64,000 bases of DNA from Datura wrightii. Taxonomy: Eukaryota > Streptophyta > Magnoliopsida > Solanales > Solanaceae. The translations under genes and the position numbers were made by a program. The DNA lies in NCBI GenBank assembly GCA_035772735.1, contig JASDFA010000010.1, positions 132,621,001 through 132,685,000 of the forward strand, written 5' to 3'. Positions 1 through 10,454 of this stretch are shown piece by piece. The first letter of the stretch is position 1. The number at the start of each line of letters is the position of its first letter. Under the pieces are notes generated by a model. The model had not been told where the DNA came from and made no database searches. It saw nothing but the letters and a program-made list of their open reading frames with translations.

Positions 1-345
1 CGGATTTGAGATTTATCATAAAAAAGCACTTAGCACCCTGAAGCTGGTCAAAAAAATAATCAATCCTGGGGAGAGGATACTTTTCTTGATGGTGACCTTG
101 TTCAATTGTCGATAATCAATGCACATACGAAGAGAACCATCTTTCTTACGGACAAAGAGAACTGGTGCACCCTATGGCGATTTTCTTAGTCTGATGAGAC
201 CCTTGTTTAAAAGGTCTTTCAACTACTCTGTTAATTCCTTTAGCTCAGCTGGAGCCATCCTGTAAGGAGGAATAGATATAGGCTGCATATCGGGAAGAAA
301 GTCAATACCAAAATCAATCTCCTGCTTAGGAGGAATTCTCGGTAG
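1..345 (-). pseudogene. Element D reverse transcriptase, N-terminal fragment
   Basis: Minus-strand translation gives the start of a Ty3/gypsy reverse transcriptase: a proline-rich linker with PPxREIDF-like spacing, then [27 protein letters not shown] and [11 protein letters not shown]. The frame has stops (one in the LKDLL helix, one at the SPWGAP tryptophan) and shifts near position 70. The catalytic xxDD region would lie left of base 1. The enzyme would copy element RNA into cDNA in cytoplasmic particles, but this copy is dead. Confidence 0.8.
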
Positions 346-434
346 ATCATCTAGGAACACTTCTGGATACTCACATACTACGAAAACTGATTGGATAGTC
401 AGGGTCTTGGATGTAGCATCCTTAAATGCAACCC

Positions 435-818
435 TTATAAAATCATCTTCCTGGCCTTAAGGTAGGAAATGAAATGACCTACAGGCACAGCTGAACTACC
501 CTTATACTCTAAGACTAGTTCACCTGAAAAACTGAACTCTACTGCAGGGGTTCTACAATTCACAGAGGCATAGCATGCAAATAGACAATCCATGTCGAGG
601 ATAACATCAAAATCGGTCAGGGCTAACTCTACTAAATCTGCTGAGGTGATTTTCTGAAGGACTATGATAGGGAAATTTCTATATACCCGTCTAGTTATAA
701 CTGAATCACCAACTGGATTAGAGACTGAGAAGGGTTCTGATAAGATTTTAGGACTGACTCCGAAACTACTAGAAACATAGGGCGTCATAAAAAACAAAGT
801 ATCCCCTGGATCTAACAA
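435..818 (-). pseudogene. Element D aspartic protease region
   Basis: Minus-strand open frame of 127 residues matching the retropepsin segment of plant chromovirus polyproteins: a SYxTPxV stretch, PFSVSNPVGDSV, RRVYRNFPI, and DFDVILDMDCLFACYASVNC, ending in FISYLKARK. The catalytic D-[ST]-G lies at the N-terminal edge, where the sequence reads LDPGDTL in place of the usual LIDxG(S/A)THSY, so the active site appears altered. It would mature the Gag-Pol polyprotein. It lies between the zinc-knuckle and RT remnants, as expected. Confidence 0.75.
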
Positions 819-865
819 TGCATATATATCAAGGTGGAATACTCATAACATACCAGTGACTACAT

Positions 866-1130
866 CTACGTAGACCTCCTCTCCTGATTGGATGCTAGGG
901 AATAGAATCTATTTTGGCACTGTCCGCCACCCTTACTAGTAGATACCCCCTGCTGAGTTGGGCATGCTGGTGGAGCTGCTGAACTCGAAGCTGGGCCTTG
1001 GCCCCTATCATGACCCTTCCAAGCTGCTGGGCAATCCCTAAGCATGTAATCGAACTTCCCGCACCTGAAGCAAGCACCTATACTTGCCAAACATTTACTT
1101 GCGTGTCTCTAGCCACATCTGCTACACTCG
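866..1130 (-). pseudogene. Element D Gag C-terminal zinc-knuckle remnant
   Basis: Minus strand: CFRCGKFDYMLRDC is a CCHC-type nucleocapsid knuckle in which the histidine position reads Tyr (C-x2-C-x4-Y-x4-C). A basic Gln/Ser/Pro-rich tail follows. An upstream CxxCGR-like half-knuckle near 1100-1130 is visible but broken. The knuckle would bind element RNA for packaging; loss of the histidine suggests decay. Confidence 0.7.
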
Positions 1131-1299
1131 GGAGGGATGGTCTCTACGAGTATACTACTCTGGCCTCTTGAGCCCAAAGCTAATCCTCACTGATCATATT
1201 TAGGTCGGGATGGAACATTATCTAATGATCGTGCAGGGGCTAATGACCTTTGTTGGAACTGAGGGTAGTGACCACCACCAGACCTCTACTGAGTGAACC

Positions 1300-2065
1300 C
1301 AACACTATCCGTCCTAGTCCTCTAGGCCTCTCTCTCTCTCTCTCTCAGATGCACCACCTCCACCTAGTGGGCGTTCAAGACTATTAGGGGAAATCAATAT
1401 CCTGATGAAGCATGGGGATCCTACAATCCTTGTCCAGGTAGCCTGCCACTCCATGTACAAACCTGCTCACCCAAGCTCTCTGATCGGCCACTAGATTTTA
1501 TTCATACTTAGACAAACGAGTGAACTCCAAGGCATACTCCTGAACTGTCATCTTCCATTGCCTTAGATTCACAAATTCAACTGCTTTAATGTCCCTCATC
1601 TCACGAGGTAAGAACCGCTCCAGAAATGCAGCATGAAACTCATCCCAATCAATAGGGCCTGCTCTCACTGCCCTACTATCCTTCCACTGCTGAAACCAAA
1701 TGTGTGCAACCCCCTTCAACTAATATAAGGCTAAATCAACGCACTCCTCTCCAGTCACCCCTATGACCTGGGTGATGTTTAGAATCTCATCAATAAACTC
1801 ATGTGGATTCTCATCCACCTCCGATCCAAGTAACTCAGGAGGGTTCATCCTCAAAAAATCTCTAACTCTTTCCACCACCGCATTCCCATTCGGAGGGACA
1901 TGCGCTACCGCCTACTAATTGACTTAGGCAGTCAAGGCCTGGGCTAATATCTAAATGGCTGGCCTGAACTCTACATTGTCAACTGGCTCGGATATATGCT
2001 CCTCGTGGGCTGGTGGGGCCTGCTGGTGCCTGTCTCCATTGCCATTCTCATGGCCATTTCCATTT
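1300..2065 (-). pseudogene. Element D Gag (capsid) remnant
   Basis: The minus strand encodes a retrotransposon Gag domain (Retrotrans_gag type). The best open stretch (1498-1719) reads AHIWFQQWKDSR, WDEFHAAFLERFLPREMRDIKAVEFVNLRQ and VQEYALEFTRLSKYE, typical of plant chromovirus capsid. Several stops interrupt the flanking parts (for example around 1720 and 1915). A (CT)n microsatellite at 1328-1347 lies in the former linker between capsid and knuckle. Capsid would form virus-like particles; this copy cannot. Confidence 0.75.
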
Positions 2066-2274
2066 TTGTTTTTCCTTCCATTAACTCTGTGAGGAGGTAT
2101 GATTCTGCAAAATGCGTATAGCACAAGTTAGAAGGATAGAGAGATCATGAAAGAAGGGAACACTTCCTAAACATCTCGTAACCTCTTCGTCATAAGTGTG
2201 GCGTGCTTCAAACCCATAAAAAAGACTCTACTTAAAGTGGCTTTCAGACACCATAGGAAACTTCAAAACCTAAT
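2066..2274 (-). other. Element D leader between primer site and gag
   Basis: Untranslated leader between the primer-binding site and the gag start. It contains no ORF and no other feature that I can recognise. Confidence 0.5.
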
Positions 2275-2286
2275 GCTTTGATACCA
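2275..2286 (-). promoter_or_regulatory. Element D primer-binding site
   Basis: On the minus strand this reads TGGTATCAAAGC, one mismatch from the TGGTATCAGAGC complementary to the 3' end of plant initiator Met-tRNA. It sits 4 nt inside the LTR edge. It would prime minus-strand DNA synthesis. Confidence 0.85.
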
Positions 2287-2290
2287 TGTA

Positions 2291-2956
2291 TATCACAACC
2301 CGAACATAGGCCCAGATCGAGAGACGGGACAAAAAACCCCAAGAGGCTCCAAGTCGACCCATGGCAGGAACATGAAATCTAACTCATTCATTAAAATGGA
2401 AGATTAACATGAATAACATAGCGAAAGTCTGACCAAAACATAACATCTGAATACATACATCAATCTAAAGCTGAATACAAACTATGTCCAAATAAGCCTC
2501 TAATACTGACGAGTTGATGGGACAAGACCCCAACTTACTCATTATAGTCTGAAAACTAGAAAGGCAAAATACAACTAATAAGAAGGTCCCTCGCAAGATG
2601 AGGACTCACCAACTGATATTGAGAAGTGCTAACTCTGAAAGTCTGACTAGCGGCGGGATTGAGTCTGGATATTGGAGCCTGCATCATAAAATGATACAAC
2701 ATAGAGTATGCAGTTAGAACATGGAATATATTGAGTACGCAAGGTAAGTAAAACCGCTAAGTAAGTAAAATCATTAAACATGCATAATATAAAACATAAT
2801 CTAGATAAGATTTTGAGAGTTGGGCTTGCATGCTATTTTTCTGAAATCAGGATCAGATCATAACTGGACATCATAACTGAATCGAATGACCCAAAGCTGA
2901 AAATTGATAATCATAAGTAAAACTAATATTGGGTCAAACCTACTAAAAACATAATA
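2291..2956 (-). repeat. Element D 5' LTR, R/U5-side segment
   Basis: Homologous in reverse complement to about 4620-5270 of the LTR of element E. It starts (plus strand) TATCACAACCCGAAC, a decayed TGTCACGACCCGAAC. The segment stops exactly at the TAATA target site used by E, and the LTR resumes at 10455. Confidence 0.85.
2952..2956. repeat. TSD TAATA, left copy, element E
   Basis: Five-base target-site duplication. The same five bases follow the right end of E at 10450-10454. Confidence 0.9.
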
Positions 2957-5270
2957 TGTAATGCCCCGAAAACCCTAAGATTGCACCCGAGAGTTGAAAC
3001 GGAGAAAATAGAATTTTTTGCACCAAGTCCCAGGACAATTCATCCAGTGACCCGTCAGGATGACAACAAGTCATTAAGTGACTCGTGGTGAGGAGTTTGG
3101 CTTAAGTTGGAAATTTCAAGTTTTGGGTAACAACGGGCACGACCACTAGTCGTGGTCACCCCCACGACTCGTTAAGTCAGTCGTGGTCATGGTTGATGGA
3201 AGGAAGAGGTAAGATAGGCAGCCTACCTAATGAATTGGTCACCACGACTCACTGGGTACACCACGAGTCATGGTGTTCCCCGTGGTGATCCGAAGTGAAT
3301 TCTTGGCAGTGTAGAGGACGGGAGATGATCACCAGTCGTGGTCACCGGTAATGAATCATTAGGTTCCTCGAGGTTACAATATTGATGTAATTTCCAGTGG
3401 AGGCAACGGATGCAGACTGTGGCTAGGGACGACGACTCGTCCAGTCCCTCATTGGGACTGGCAGTCTACTTTTCCCTGCGAATTTAGTAAGGGCTTTTCT
3501 GTAATTTCTATCTTTCTAGGGCCTAAACTATGTCATTATAAGGTCAGAATGAAGTGTTTTAAGAAGGGTGAAGTCATTCTAAGCCTAGCCTAATTCATGC
3601 ATACAAGCTTAGAGGTTTTGGAAAGGTGATCAAGTCTAGTTCTTAAAGTTCTTTCTCAATTCTTCATTAGGCAATCAAGGGAGTTGTAGAATCAGATCCT
3701 ATCTAGTATGTACGGTTATGAATGGGTGAAATTGTTCACATCCATGCTCAATCCTTCTCTAATTCATGAAATTCAAATTGATGATTCCATGGAGTTTAAC
3801 TCAATATGCAAATTCCCTAAGTTTCTACCATGGATATGATCTAGGCATGTTTCTATTGGTGAATTATGATTTATGCGCAAGTTTTATAATGTTTTCAATT
3901 ACAAAACATGTTTCCAAGTTTTATACATATGATAACCATCCATGAAAGTTCATGAAAGTTGAGAGCTTTGATGTATGTTCAAGTATGAAGAGATATTTAT
4001 GAGAAAAGAATATTTTCAAGTTACCTATGTCTATGATCATGTTTTCAAGTGAATCAAGTATTTTTCAAGCATGTCTAAATATTGGGCAAGACCATATGTT
4101 AAAGTATGATTTATGATTTCATGTCCATTAGCTTACCACATGATTTTGGAGTCTAGACTCCCTTTATTTTTAGCTTGTGGTATGGTTTGAGCCAAGGCTC
4201 CTCATGTATGATTTCAGATTATATATATATTACTATTCAGCTTCATCACTAGATGATGGTCAGCTTCATTGAAAAATGATGGAGAGCATATGCATGTTTT
4301 TTATGAGAGTTGTGTCTAGCACCGAGTAGGCTAAGGGTTATTCAACCCCGTGCCTCAGAACTATGCGCCAACATAGGTTATATATATACATTTGGGACCT
4401 CCCTTGTGAGCTTCCCCTGGCCCAAGGAGCCTTCAGCTTGATGTCGATATCATGATATCATCCTTAGCACTGGCAAGGCTTTGGATAGCTCTGTCCCATA
4501 AAGTATAATAGTCAAGACTACGTAAGCTCTATCATGGTAATGTCGATTATATGATGAGTTTCCCATTGTTCCTCTTGTCTTCAGTTATGCATGTTTATCA
4601 TTCATGATATATATATTTTAAGCAGGCTTGACTCAATGTTCAGTTTTACTTATGATATTCAATTTTCAGCTTTGGGTCATTCGACTCAGTTACGATATGT
4701 AGTTAAGTTCAGATCATGATTTTAGAAATAGCATGCAAGCCTTACTCTTAGAATATTATCTTGATTATGTTTTATGAAATGCATTATCACTGATTTTACT
4801 TACTTTAGTGGTTTTACTTAACCTGCATACTCGGTACTTTCATGTACTGACCGCACAGTCTATGTTGTATCATTTTATGATACAGGCTCCGATATCCAGA
4901 CTCAACCCCGTCACTAGCTAATTTTCCGGAGTTAGCATCCAATCTTAGTTGGTGAGTCCTCATCTCCCGAGGACCCTCCCTTTTCAGTTATTTTTCTACT
5001 TTCAGTTTACAGACTTAGAGAGTTAGTTGGGTTCTTGTCTCATCAACTCATCAGTAATAGAGGCTTTTCAGACACAGATTGTAATCAGCTTCATATTCGT
5101 GTATGTATTCTGATGTTATGTTATGTTTATACTTTCGCTATGTTTATTATGATTGATCTTCCACTTTTATTGATTTAGTTAGTATTTATGTTCATGCCAT
5201 GTGTCGACTTGGAGCCTCTCAGGGTTCCTTATTCCGTGTCTCAATTGGGGCCCATGTTCGGGTCATGACA
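2957..5270 (+). repeat. Element E 5' LTR
   Basis: 2314 bp. Begins TGTAATGCCCCGAAAA and ends CGGGTCATGACA. The U3 part (3130-3480) is full of short inverted repeats of an accacgaCtcgtggt type. An ATTATAAGG at about 3535 is a candidate TATA box. Confidence 0.92.
3130..3480 (+). promoter_or_regulatory. U3 inverted-repeat cluster of element E (5' LTR)
   Basis: At least six copies of GTCGTGGT or its complement ACCACGAC lie here in both orientations, in GC-rich sequence inside an AT-rich LTR, ahead of the TATA candidate. The 3' LTR counterpart is at 8310-8640 and the element D counterpart at 11020-11380. Role unknown; position suggests promoter or enhancer. Confidence 0.5.
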
Positions 5271-5274
5271 AATT

Positions 5275-5286
5275 TGGTATCAAAGC
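5275..5286 (+). promoter_or_regulatory. Element E primer-binding site
   Basis: TGGTATCAAAGC, 4 nt after the LTR end, one mismatch from the initiator-Met tRNA complement. Confidence 0.9.
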
Positions 5287-5539
5287 AGTAGGTTTTGAAG
5301 TGTCCTAGGGTGTCCAAAAGCTGTGTTGAGTAGAGTCTTTTCATGGGTGTGAAGTGCACCACACTTGTATTTCTAACTCCAACTCGGACAATAAAAATTT
5401 ATACAATAGAAAACACCATGAAGAAGAGGCTACGAGACGTTTATGAAAAGTTCCCTTCTTTTATAATTCTACCTCGTGCTGTGATATCAACTCTCTCCAT
5501 TCATCCAACTCGTGCTACACACTTGTGCAGAAACATGTC

Positions 5540-6243
5540 TTCTTAAAGAAACAATAGGAGTCAGCCAGCCCCATCAACTCCAATGGATCTTATGTTCAGA
5601 CAAGTTACGGATGCTGAACTCGGGGCCGCTTTCAGAGTGTTGATGCGGGCCATGATCACCCAGCCTAACTAGCAAACTATCGCATCAGCAAACCCTACCG
5701 GAGAGGCGATAGCTACTAGTGTTAGAGACTTCAAGAGGAGGAGTCCATCTAAGTTTGGTAGTTCAATTATGGATGGAGAGTTCAAGTGGGAGAAAGGGGG
5801 AACAAAAGGCCCAAGACCGAAGACTTGGAGAGTTCCCAATAAGGGTCAAGTAGTGGGAGTCGCTCTTGAGCCCAACAGAGGTCTTTAACTCAAGTTCGGG
5901 GAAACAAGCCTCGGGTGAGGGAAATTACTTATCCAGTTTATGGGTGCTGTGGGGAAAACCACCTAAGAGAGTGCTTGGTGGGTTCATATGTTTGCTTCTA
6001 TTGTGGACGACCCAATCATAAACTCAAAGATTGCCCGTCAGCCAAGCGAGACGGCCAGAGAGACCATGCCCCGACCATTCCTCTAGCAGCCCTATCTAGC
6101 TGGCCAGCGTGCCTGAAATGCAGTAGAGCACACATGGGTCAGTGTTTGGAAGGCTCAGATTCTTGTTATGGGTGTGGGGATCCTGGACACATGAGTAGGA
6201 ATTGCCCATCGGCCAAGCATGGCAAAGGTAGGCTAGTATGCTA
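5540..6243 (+). pseudogene. Element E Gag remnant with duplicated zinc-knuckle module
   Basis: The N-terminal capsid part is largely lost: after a short leader the frame goes from a TPMDLMFRQV-like start to a linker (DFKRRSPSKF) with stops. The C-terminal part (5915-6243) is an open 109-residue stretch with two CCHC knuckles, CFYCGRPNHKLKDC and CYGCGDPGHMSRNC. Each is preceded by a half-knuckle of C-x2-C-x3-H-x3-C type (the second reads CLKCSRAHMGQC; in the first the leading Cys is Tyr). Each knuckle is followed by PSAKxG, so the whole module appears tandemly duplicated. Knuckles bind element RNA for packaging. Confidence 0.8.
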
Positions 6244-6599
6244 ACCACCAGATCAGCAACTCTAGCAAATTGTCCATCTCAGTAGGGCAGATTACCTAGT
6301 GCAGATGGCAGGTAGCTTCAGATGTAGTCACAGGTATGTTTTATGTTTTACATCGAACCTTGCATGTTGCTAGTCCTGAGAACTACTGTATAAGGTATAA
6401 GATCCCTTCTTGCATTGTAGTATGAGATTTATCTGGTGGAGGGTGTGGAATGGTTATATGTATGAAGCCTTGGTGATAGCCTTCAAGGAGAATGGAAAGT
6501 CACGAATTAGTTGTTTAGCCTGACCCTAAGAAAGATCCAAGAACCTTAAAATGACGGCTTTAAGCTAAGGGGGAGATGAGTGCTCCGATATCAGGATCG
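6244..6599 (+). other. Element E deletion-junction spacer
   Basis: A DVVTGMF-like start of the protease is visible near 6320-6345. Homology to the protease, RT and RNase H of intact relatives then stops, and integrase begins near 6600. The sequence between has many stops and no recognisable domain. This is the site of the internal deletion or rearrangement. Confidence 0.6.
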
Positions 6600-7908
6600 T
6601 TTGTGTGTTCCGAATGTTGATGATTTGAGCGATTGAATGTTGCACGAGGCTCATGGTTTCAGATACTCCGTACATCCAGGGGCCACCAAGATATACCGTG
6701 ACCTACGGGAAGTCTATTACTAGAATGGCAAGAAGAAGAACATAACAGAGTTTGTGGCTAAATGTCCAAATTATCAATAAGTGAAGGTTGAGCACCAGAG
6801 ACCAGGGGGTGTACTTCAAGACATCAATATCCCTACTTGGAAGTGGGAGACAACCAATATGGTCTTTATCATAGGGTTGCCTTGCACTCGTTGACAGTAT
6901 GACTCTATTTGGGTAGTTGTGGATAGGTTGACTAAAGTGACTCATTTCCTACCAGTCAAAACTACCGATTCATCGAAGGATTATGCTAAGTTACACATTC
7001 AGGAGTCAATTTGGTTGCATGGAGTGCCCTTGTCCATCATATCATATAGAGATACTTAATTTACCTATTAGTTTTGGAGATCATTTCAAAAGGGGCTTGG
7101 TACTCAGGTCAAGGTTAGTACAGCATTTCACCCACAGACAGATGGTCAGGCTGAGCAAACCATTCAGACTCTTGAGGATATATTGAGAGCCCATGTTTCA
7201 AGGGTAGTTGGGATGATCATCTGCCTCTTATTGATTTGTATACAACAACAGCTACCACTCCAGCATTCAGATAGCTCCGTTTGAGGCTCTTTATGGGCGG
7301 GGATATATATCGCCTATTGTTTGGTTTGAGGTAGGTGAAGCTAAATTGATAGGTTCGGATTCAGTCCATAAGGCTATGGAGAAGGTTGAGCTTATAAGGG
7401 ACAATTTGAAAATAGCTCAGAGTCGCCAAAAGTCATATGCGGATGTGAGAAGGAGGGAACTTGAGTTTGAAGTCAATGATTGGGTGTTTCTAAAGGTGTC
7501 TCCCATGAAAGGAGTGATGAGGTTCAGGAAGAAAGGGAAACTCAGTCCCCATTATGTTGGCTTGTACTAGATTGTGAGACGTGTGGGAAAGGTGGCCTAA
7601 GAGTTAGGGTTACCCTCGGAGTTAGCTTCAATTCATTCTATTTTCCATATATCGCTCTTAAAGAAGTGTTGGGTGATCCAACTCTAGTTGTTCCGGTGGA
7701 GAGTGTAGGTGTGAAGGACAACCTCAGTTATGAGGATGTTCCAATAGAAATACTAGATCATTAGGTTCGAAATCTAAGAAACAATGAAGCAGATTCAATT
7801 AAGATTTTATGGAGGAATCAAAATGTTGAGCGAGCTATGTGGGAAGCCGAAGCAGATGTGATGGCTAAATACCCGCATTTATTATCTTCTAACTCAATTT
7901 CAGCTTAA
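6600..7908 (+). pseudogene. Element E integrase plus chromodomain, inactivated
   Basis: Order: HHCC zinc domain (HGFRYSVHPGATKIYRDL, CPNYQ with the last Cys changed to Tyr), catalytic core, GPY-like region, then a C-terminal chromodomain (VPIEILDH, ILWRNQNVERAMWEAEADV), stop at 7906-7908. In the core the first catalytic Asp position reads Val (TTNMVFIIGLP) and the second reads Tyr (SIISYRD), while the Glu is kept (DGQAEQTIQTL). Several stops and shifts occur (for example near 6720, 6776, 6893, 7057 and 7210). Integrase would insert cDNA and the chromodomain would steer it to chromatin; this copy is catalytically dead. Confidence 0.88.
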
Positions 7909-8140
7909 GGTGTCAGTTTCTTCCTTAGTACTCTATTTAGTTTCATGTTCAGCTCATGTACCTCAGTTTCTTTCATGTAAATGGATGTATGTGTGGTGCG
8001 GCAATTCAATTCAGTCATGTAGTTCAAATCAGAGTCAGTCACTCCATTAGTTTTCATCATATATGTTCAGTATTTGAGTATGATGATTGCATTTCTCTGC
8101 TTTTCTATATGTTTTACAACATTCGAGGATGAATGTTCCC

Positions 8141-8150
8141 AAGGGGGAGA
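8141..8150 (+). promoter_or_regulatory. Element E polypurine tract
   Basis: AAGGGGGAGA just before the 3' LTR; it would prime plus-strand DNA synthesis. Confidence 0.9.
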
Positions 8151-8153
8151 TAT

Positions 8154-10449
8154 TGTAATGCCCTAAAAATCCTAAGATCAGACTAGGGAGTTGAAACAAA
8201 GAAAACAGGATTTTCTGCACCAGATCATAGGACGAGTCGTCCAATGACCCGTCAAGATAATATCTCGTGGTGAGGAGTTTGACTTAAGTTGGAAATTTCA
8301 AGTTTTGGGTAACCACGGGCATGACCACGAGTCGTGGTCAGCCCCATGACTCATTAAGTCAGCCTGGTCAAGGTTGATAGAAGGAAGAGATAATATATGC
8401 AGTGTACCTAACAGATTAGTCACCATGAGTCGTGGTGTCCCCCGTGGTGATCCCAGGTGAATTCTTGGAAGTGCAGAGGATAGGAGGTGACCAGGAGTCG
8501 TGGTCACCTGTAACGAATCGTTAGGTGCCTCGTGGTGATAATATTGATGTAATTTTTAGTAAAGGCAACGGACGCAGACCACGAGTCATGGCCAGGGACG
8601 ACGACTCGTCCAGTCCCTCATTGGGACTGGCAGTATGCTTTTCCCTGCGAATTTAGTAAGGGATTTTCTGTAATTTCTATCTTCCTAAGACCTAAACTAC
8701 ATCATTTAAGGTCAGAATGAAGTGTTTTAAGAAGGGTTAAGTCATTCTAAGCCTAGCCTAATTCATGCATGCAAGCTTAGAGGTTTTGGAGAGGTGATCA
8801 AGTCTAGTTCTTCAAGTTCTTCCGCAATTCTTCATTGGGCAATCAAGGGAGTTATAGAATCAGATCCTATCAGATATGTAGTGTAGTGTTATGAATGGCT
8901 GAAATTATTCACACCGATGCCCAATCCCTCTCTAATTCATGAAATTCAAATTGATGATTCCATGGGGTTTTAACCCAATATGCAAATTCCCTAAGTTTCT
9001 ACCATGGGTATGATCTAAGCATATTTCTATCATTTAGTTATGATTTATAAGCAAGTTTTATAATGTTTTCAATTATAAATCATGTCTCCAAGTTCTATAA
9101 ATTATGATGCCCATCCATGAAAGTTGAGATCTATGATGTATGTTCAAGTATGATGAGATTTTTATGAGAAAAGCATGTTTTAGAGTTACCCATGTCTATG
9201 ATCATGTTTTAAAGCGAATCAAGTATTTTTCAAGCATGTCTAAGTATTGGGCAAGCCCATATGTTCAAGTATGATTTATGATTTTATGTCCATTAGCTTA
9301 CTGCATGGTTTTGGAATCTAGACTCCCATTATTTTTAGCTTGTGGTATGGTTTGAGACAAGGCTCCTCATGTATTATTTTGGATTATATATATATATATA
9401 TATATTTTACTATCAGCTTCATCACTAGACGATGGTCAGCTTCATTTAAAAATGATGGAGAGCATATGCATGTTTTTTTTGGGAGTAGTGTCTAGCACCG
9501 AGTAGGATAAGGTTCATTCAACCCCGTGCCTCAGAACTATGTGCCAATGTAGGTTATATATATACATTTGGGACCTCCCTTGTGAGCTTCCCCTTCCCCA
9601 AGGGGCCTTTAACTTGAAGTTGATATCATGGTATTGTCCTTAGCCCTGGTAAGGCTTTGGACGGCTCTACCCCCTAGAGTATAATAGTCGAGACCACGTA
9701 AACTCTATCGTGGTAATGTCAGTTATATGACGAGTCTCCCATTGTTCCTCATGTTTTTAGTTATGCATGTTTATCATCCATGATATATATATTTTAAGCA
9801 GGCCTGACCCAATGTTAAGTTTAACTTATGATATTCAACTTTTAGCTTTGGGTCATTCAACTCAGTTATGATATATAGTAATGTTCAGATCATGATTTCA
9901 GAAAATAGCATGCAAGCCTTAATCTAAGAATCTTATCTTGATTGTGTTTTATGAAATGCATTATTACTGATGTTACTTACTTAAGCGGTTTTACTTACCT
10001 CGCATACTCGGTACATTCCATGTACTGACCGCATACTCTATGCTGTATTATTTTTTTTATACAGGCTTCGATATCCAGACTCAGCCCCGTTACTAGCTTG
10101 TTTTCTGGAGTTAGCCTCCAGTCTCAATTGGTGAGTCCTCATCTCCTGAGGACCCTCCCTTTTTAGTTATCTTTGTACTTTTAGTTTTCAGACTTAGAGA
10201 GTTAGTTGGGGTCTTGTCCCATTAACTCATTAGTAATAGAGACTTTTCAAACATAGATTGTAATTAGCTTCAGATTCTCATATGTATTCTAATGTTATGT
10301 TATGTTTAGACTTCCGCTATATGTATTATGATTGATCTTCCACATTTATTGATTGAGTTAGAAGTTATGTTCATGCCATAATTCGACTTGGAGCCCCTTG
10401 AGGTTCCTCTTCCCGTGTCTCGATCTGGACCCATGTTCGAGTCGTGACA
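8154..10449 (+). repeat. Element E 3' LTR
   Basis: 2296 bp, starts TGTAATGCCC and ends TCGTGACA, homologous along its length to 2957-5270 with many substitutions and small indels. It holds a perfect 9-bp-arm inverted repeat at 8322-8340 (TGACCACGA, G, TCGTGGTCA) and an (AT)n run at 9385-9407 that is shorter in the 5' LTR. Confidence 0.92.
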
Positions 10450-10454
10450 TAATA
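10450..10454. repeat. TSD TAATA, right copy, element E
   Basis: Matches 2952-2956. Confidence 0.9.

Larger units (their letters stand above)
2957..10449 (+). mobile_element. Element E: internally deleted Ty3/gypsy chromovirus, nested in LTR of D
   Basis: Complete at both ends: 5' LTR 2957-5270, initiator-Met primer site, internal region of only 2.9 kb, polypurine tract, 3' LTR 8154-10449, and TSD TAATA on both sides. The internal region goes from gag zinc knuckles straight to integrase and chromodomain, so protease, RT and RNase H are missing and the element is non-autonomous. It landed in the LTR of a family relative (D). The two LTRs differ at many scattered bases, visibly more than the LTR pairs of A, G and H, so E looks older than those. 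Confidence 0.93.

Noticed and set aside
5275..5286. Met-tRNA-like words as tRNA genes
   Set aside because: Only the 12-nt primer complement is present at LTR edges; no cloverleaf follows.
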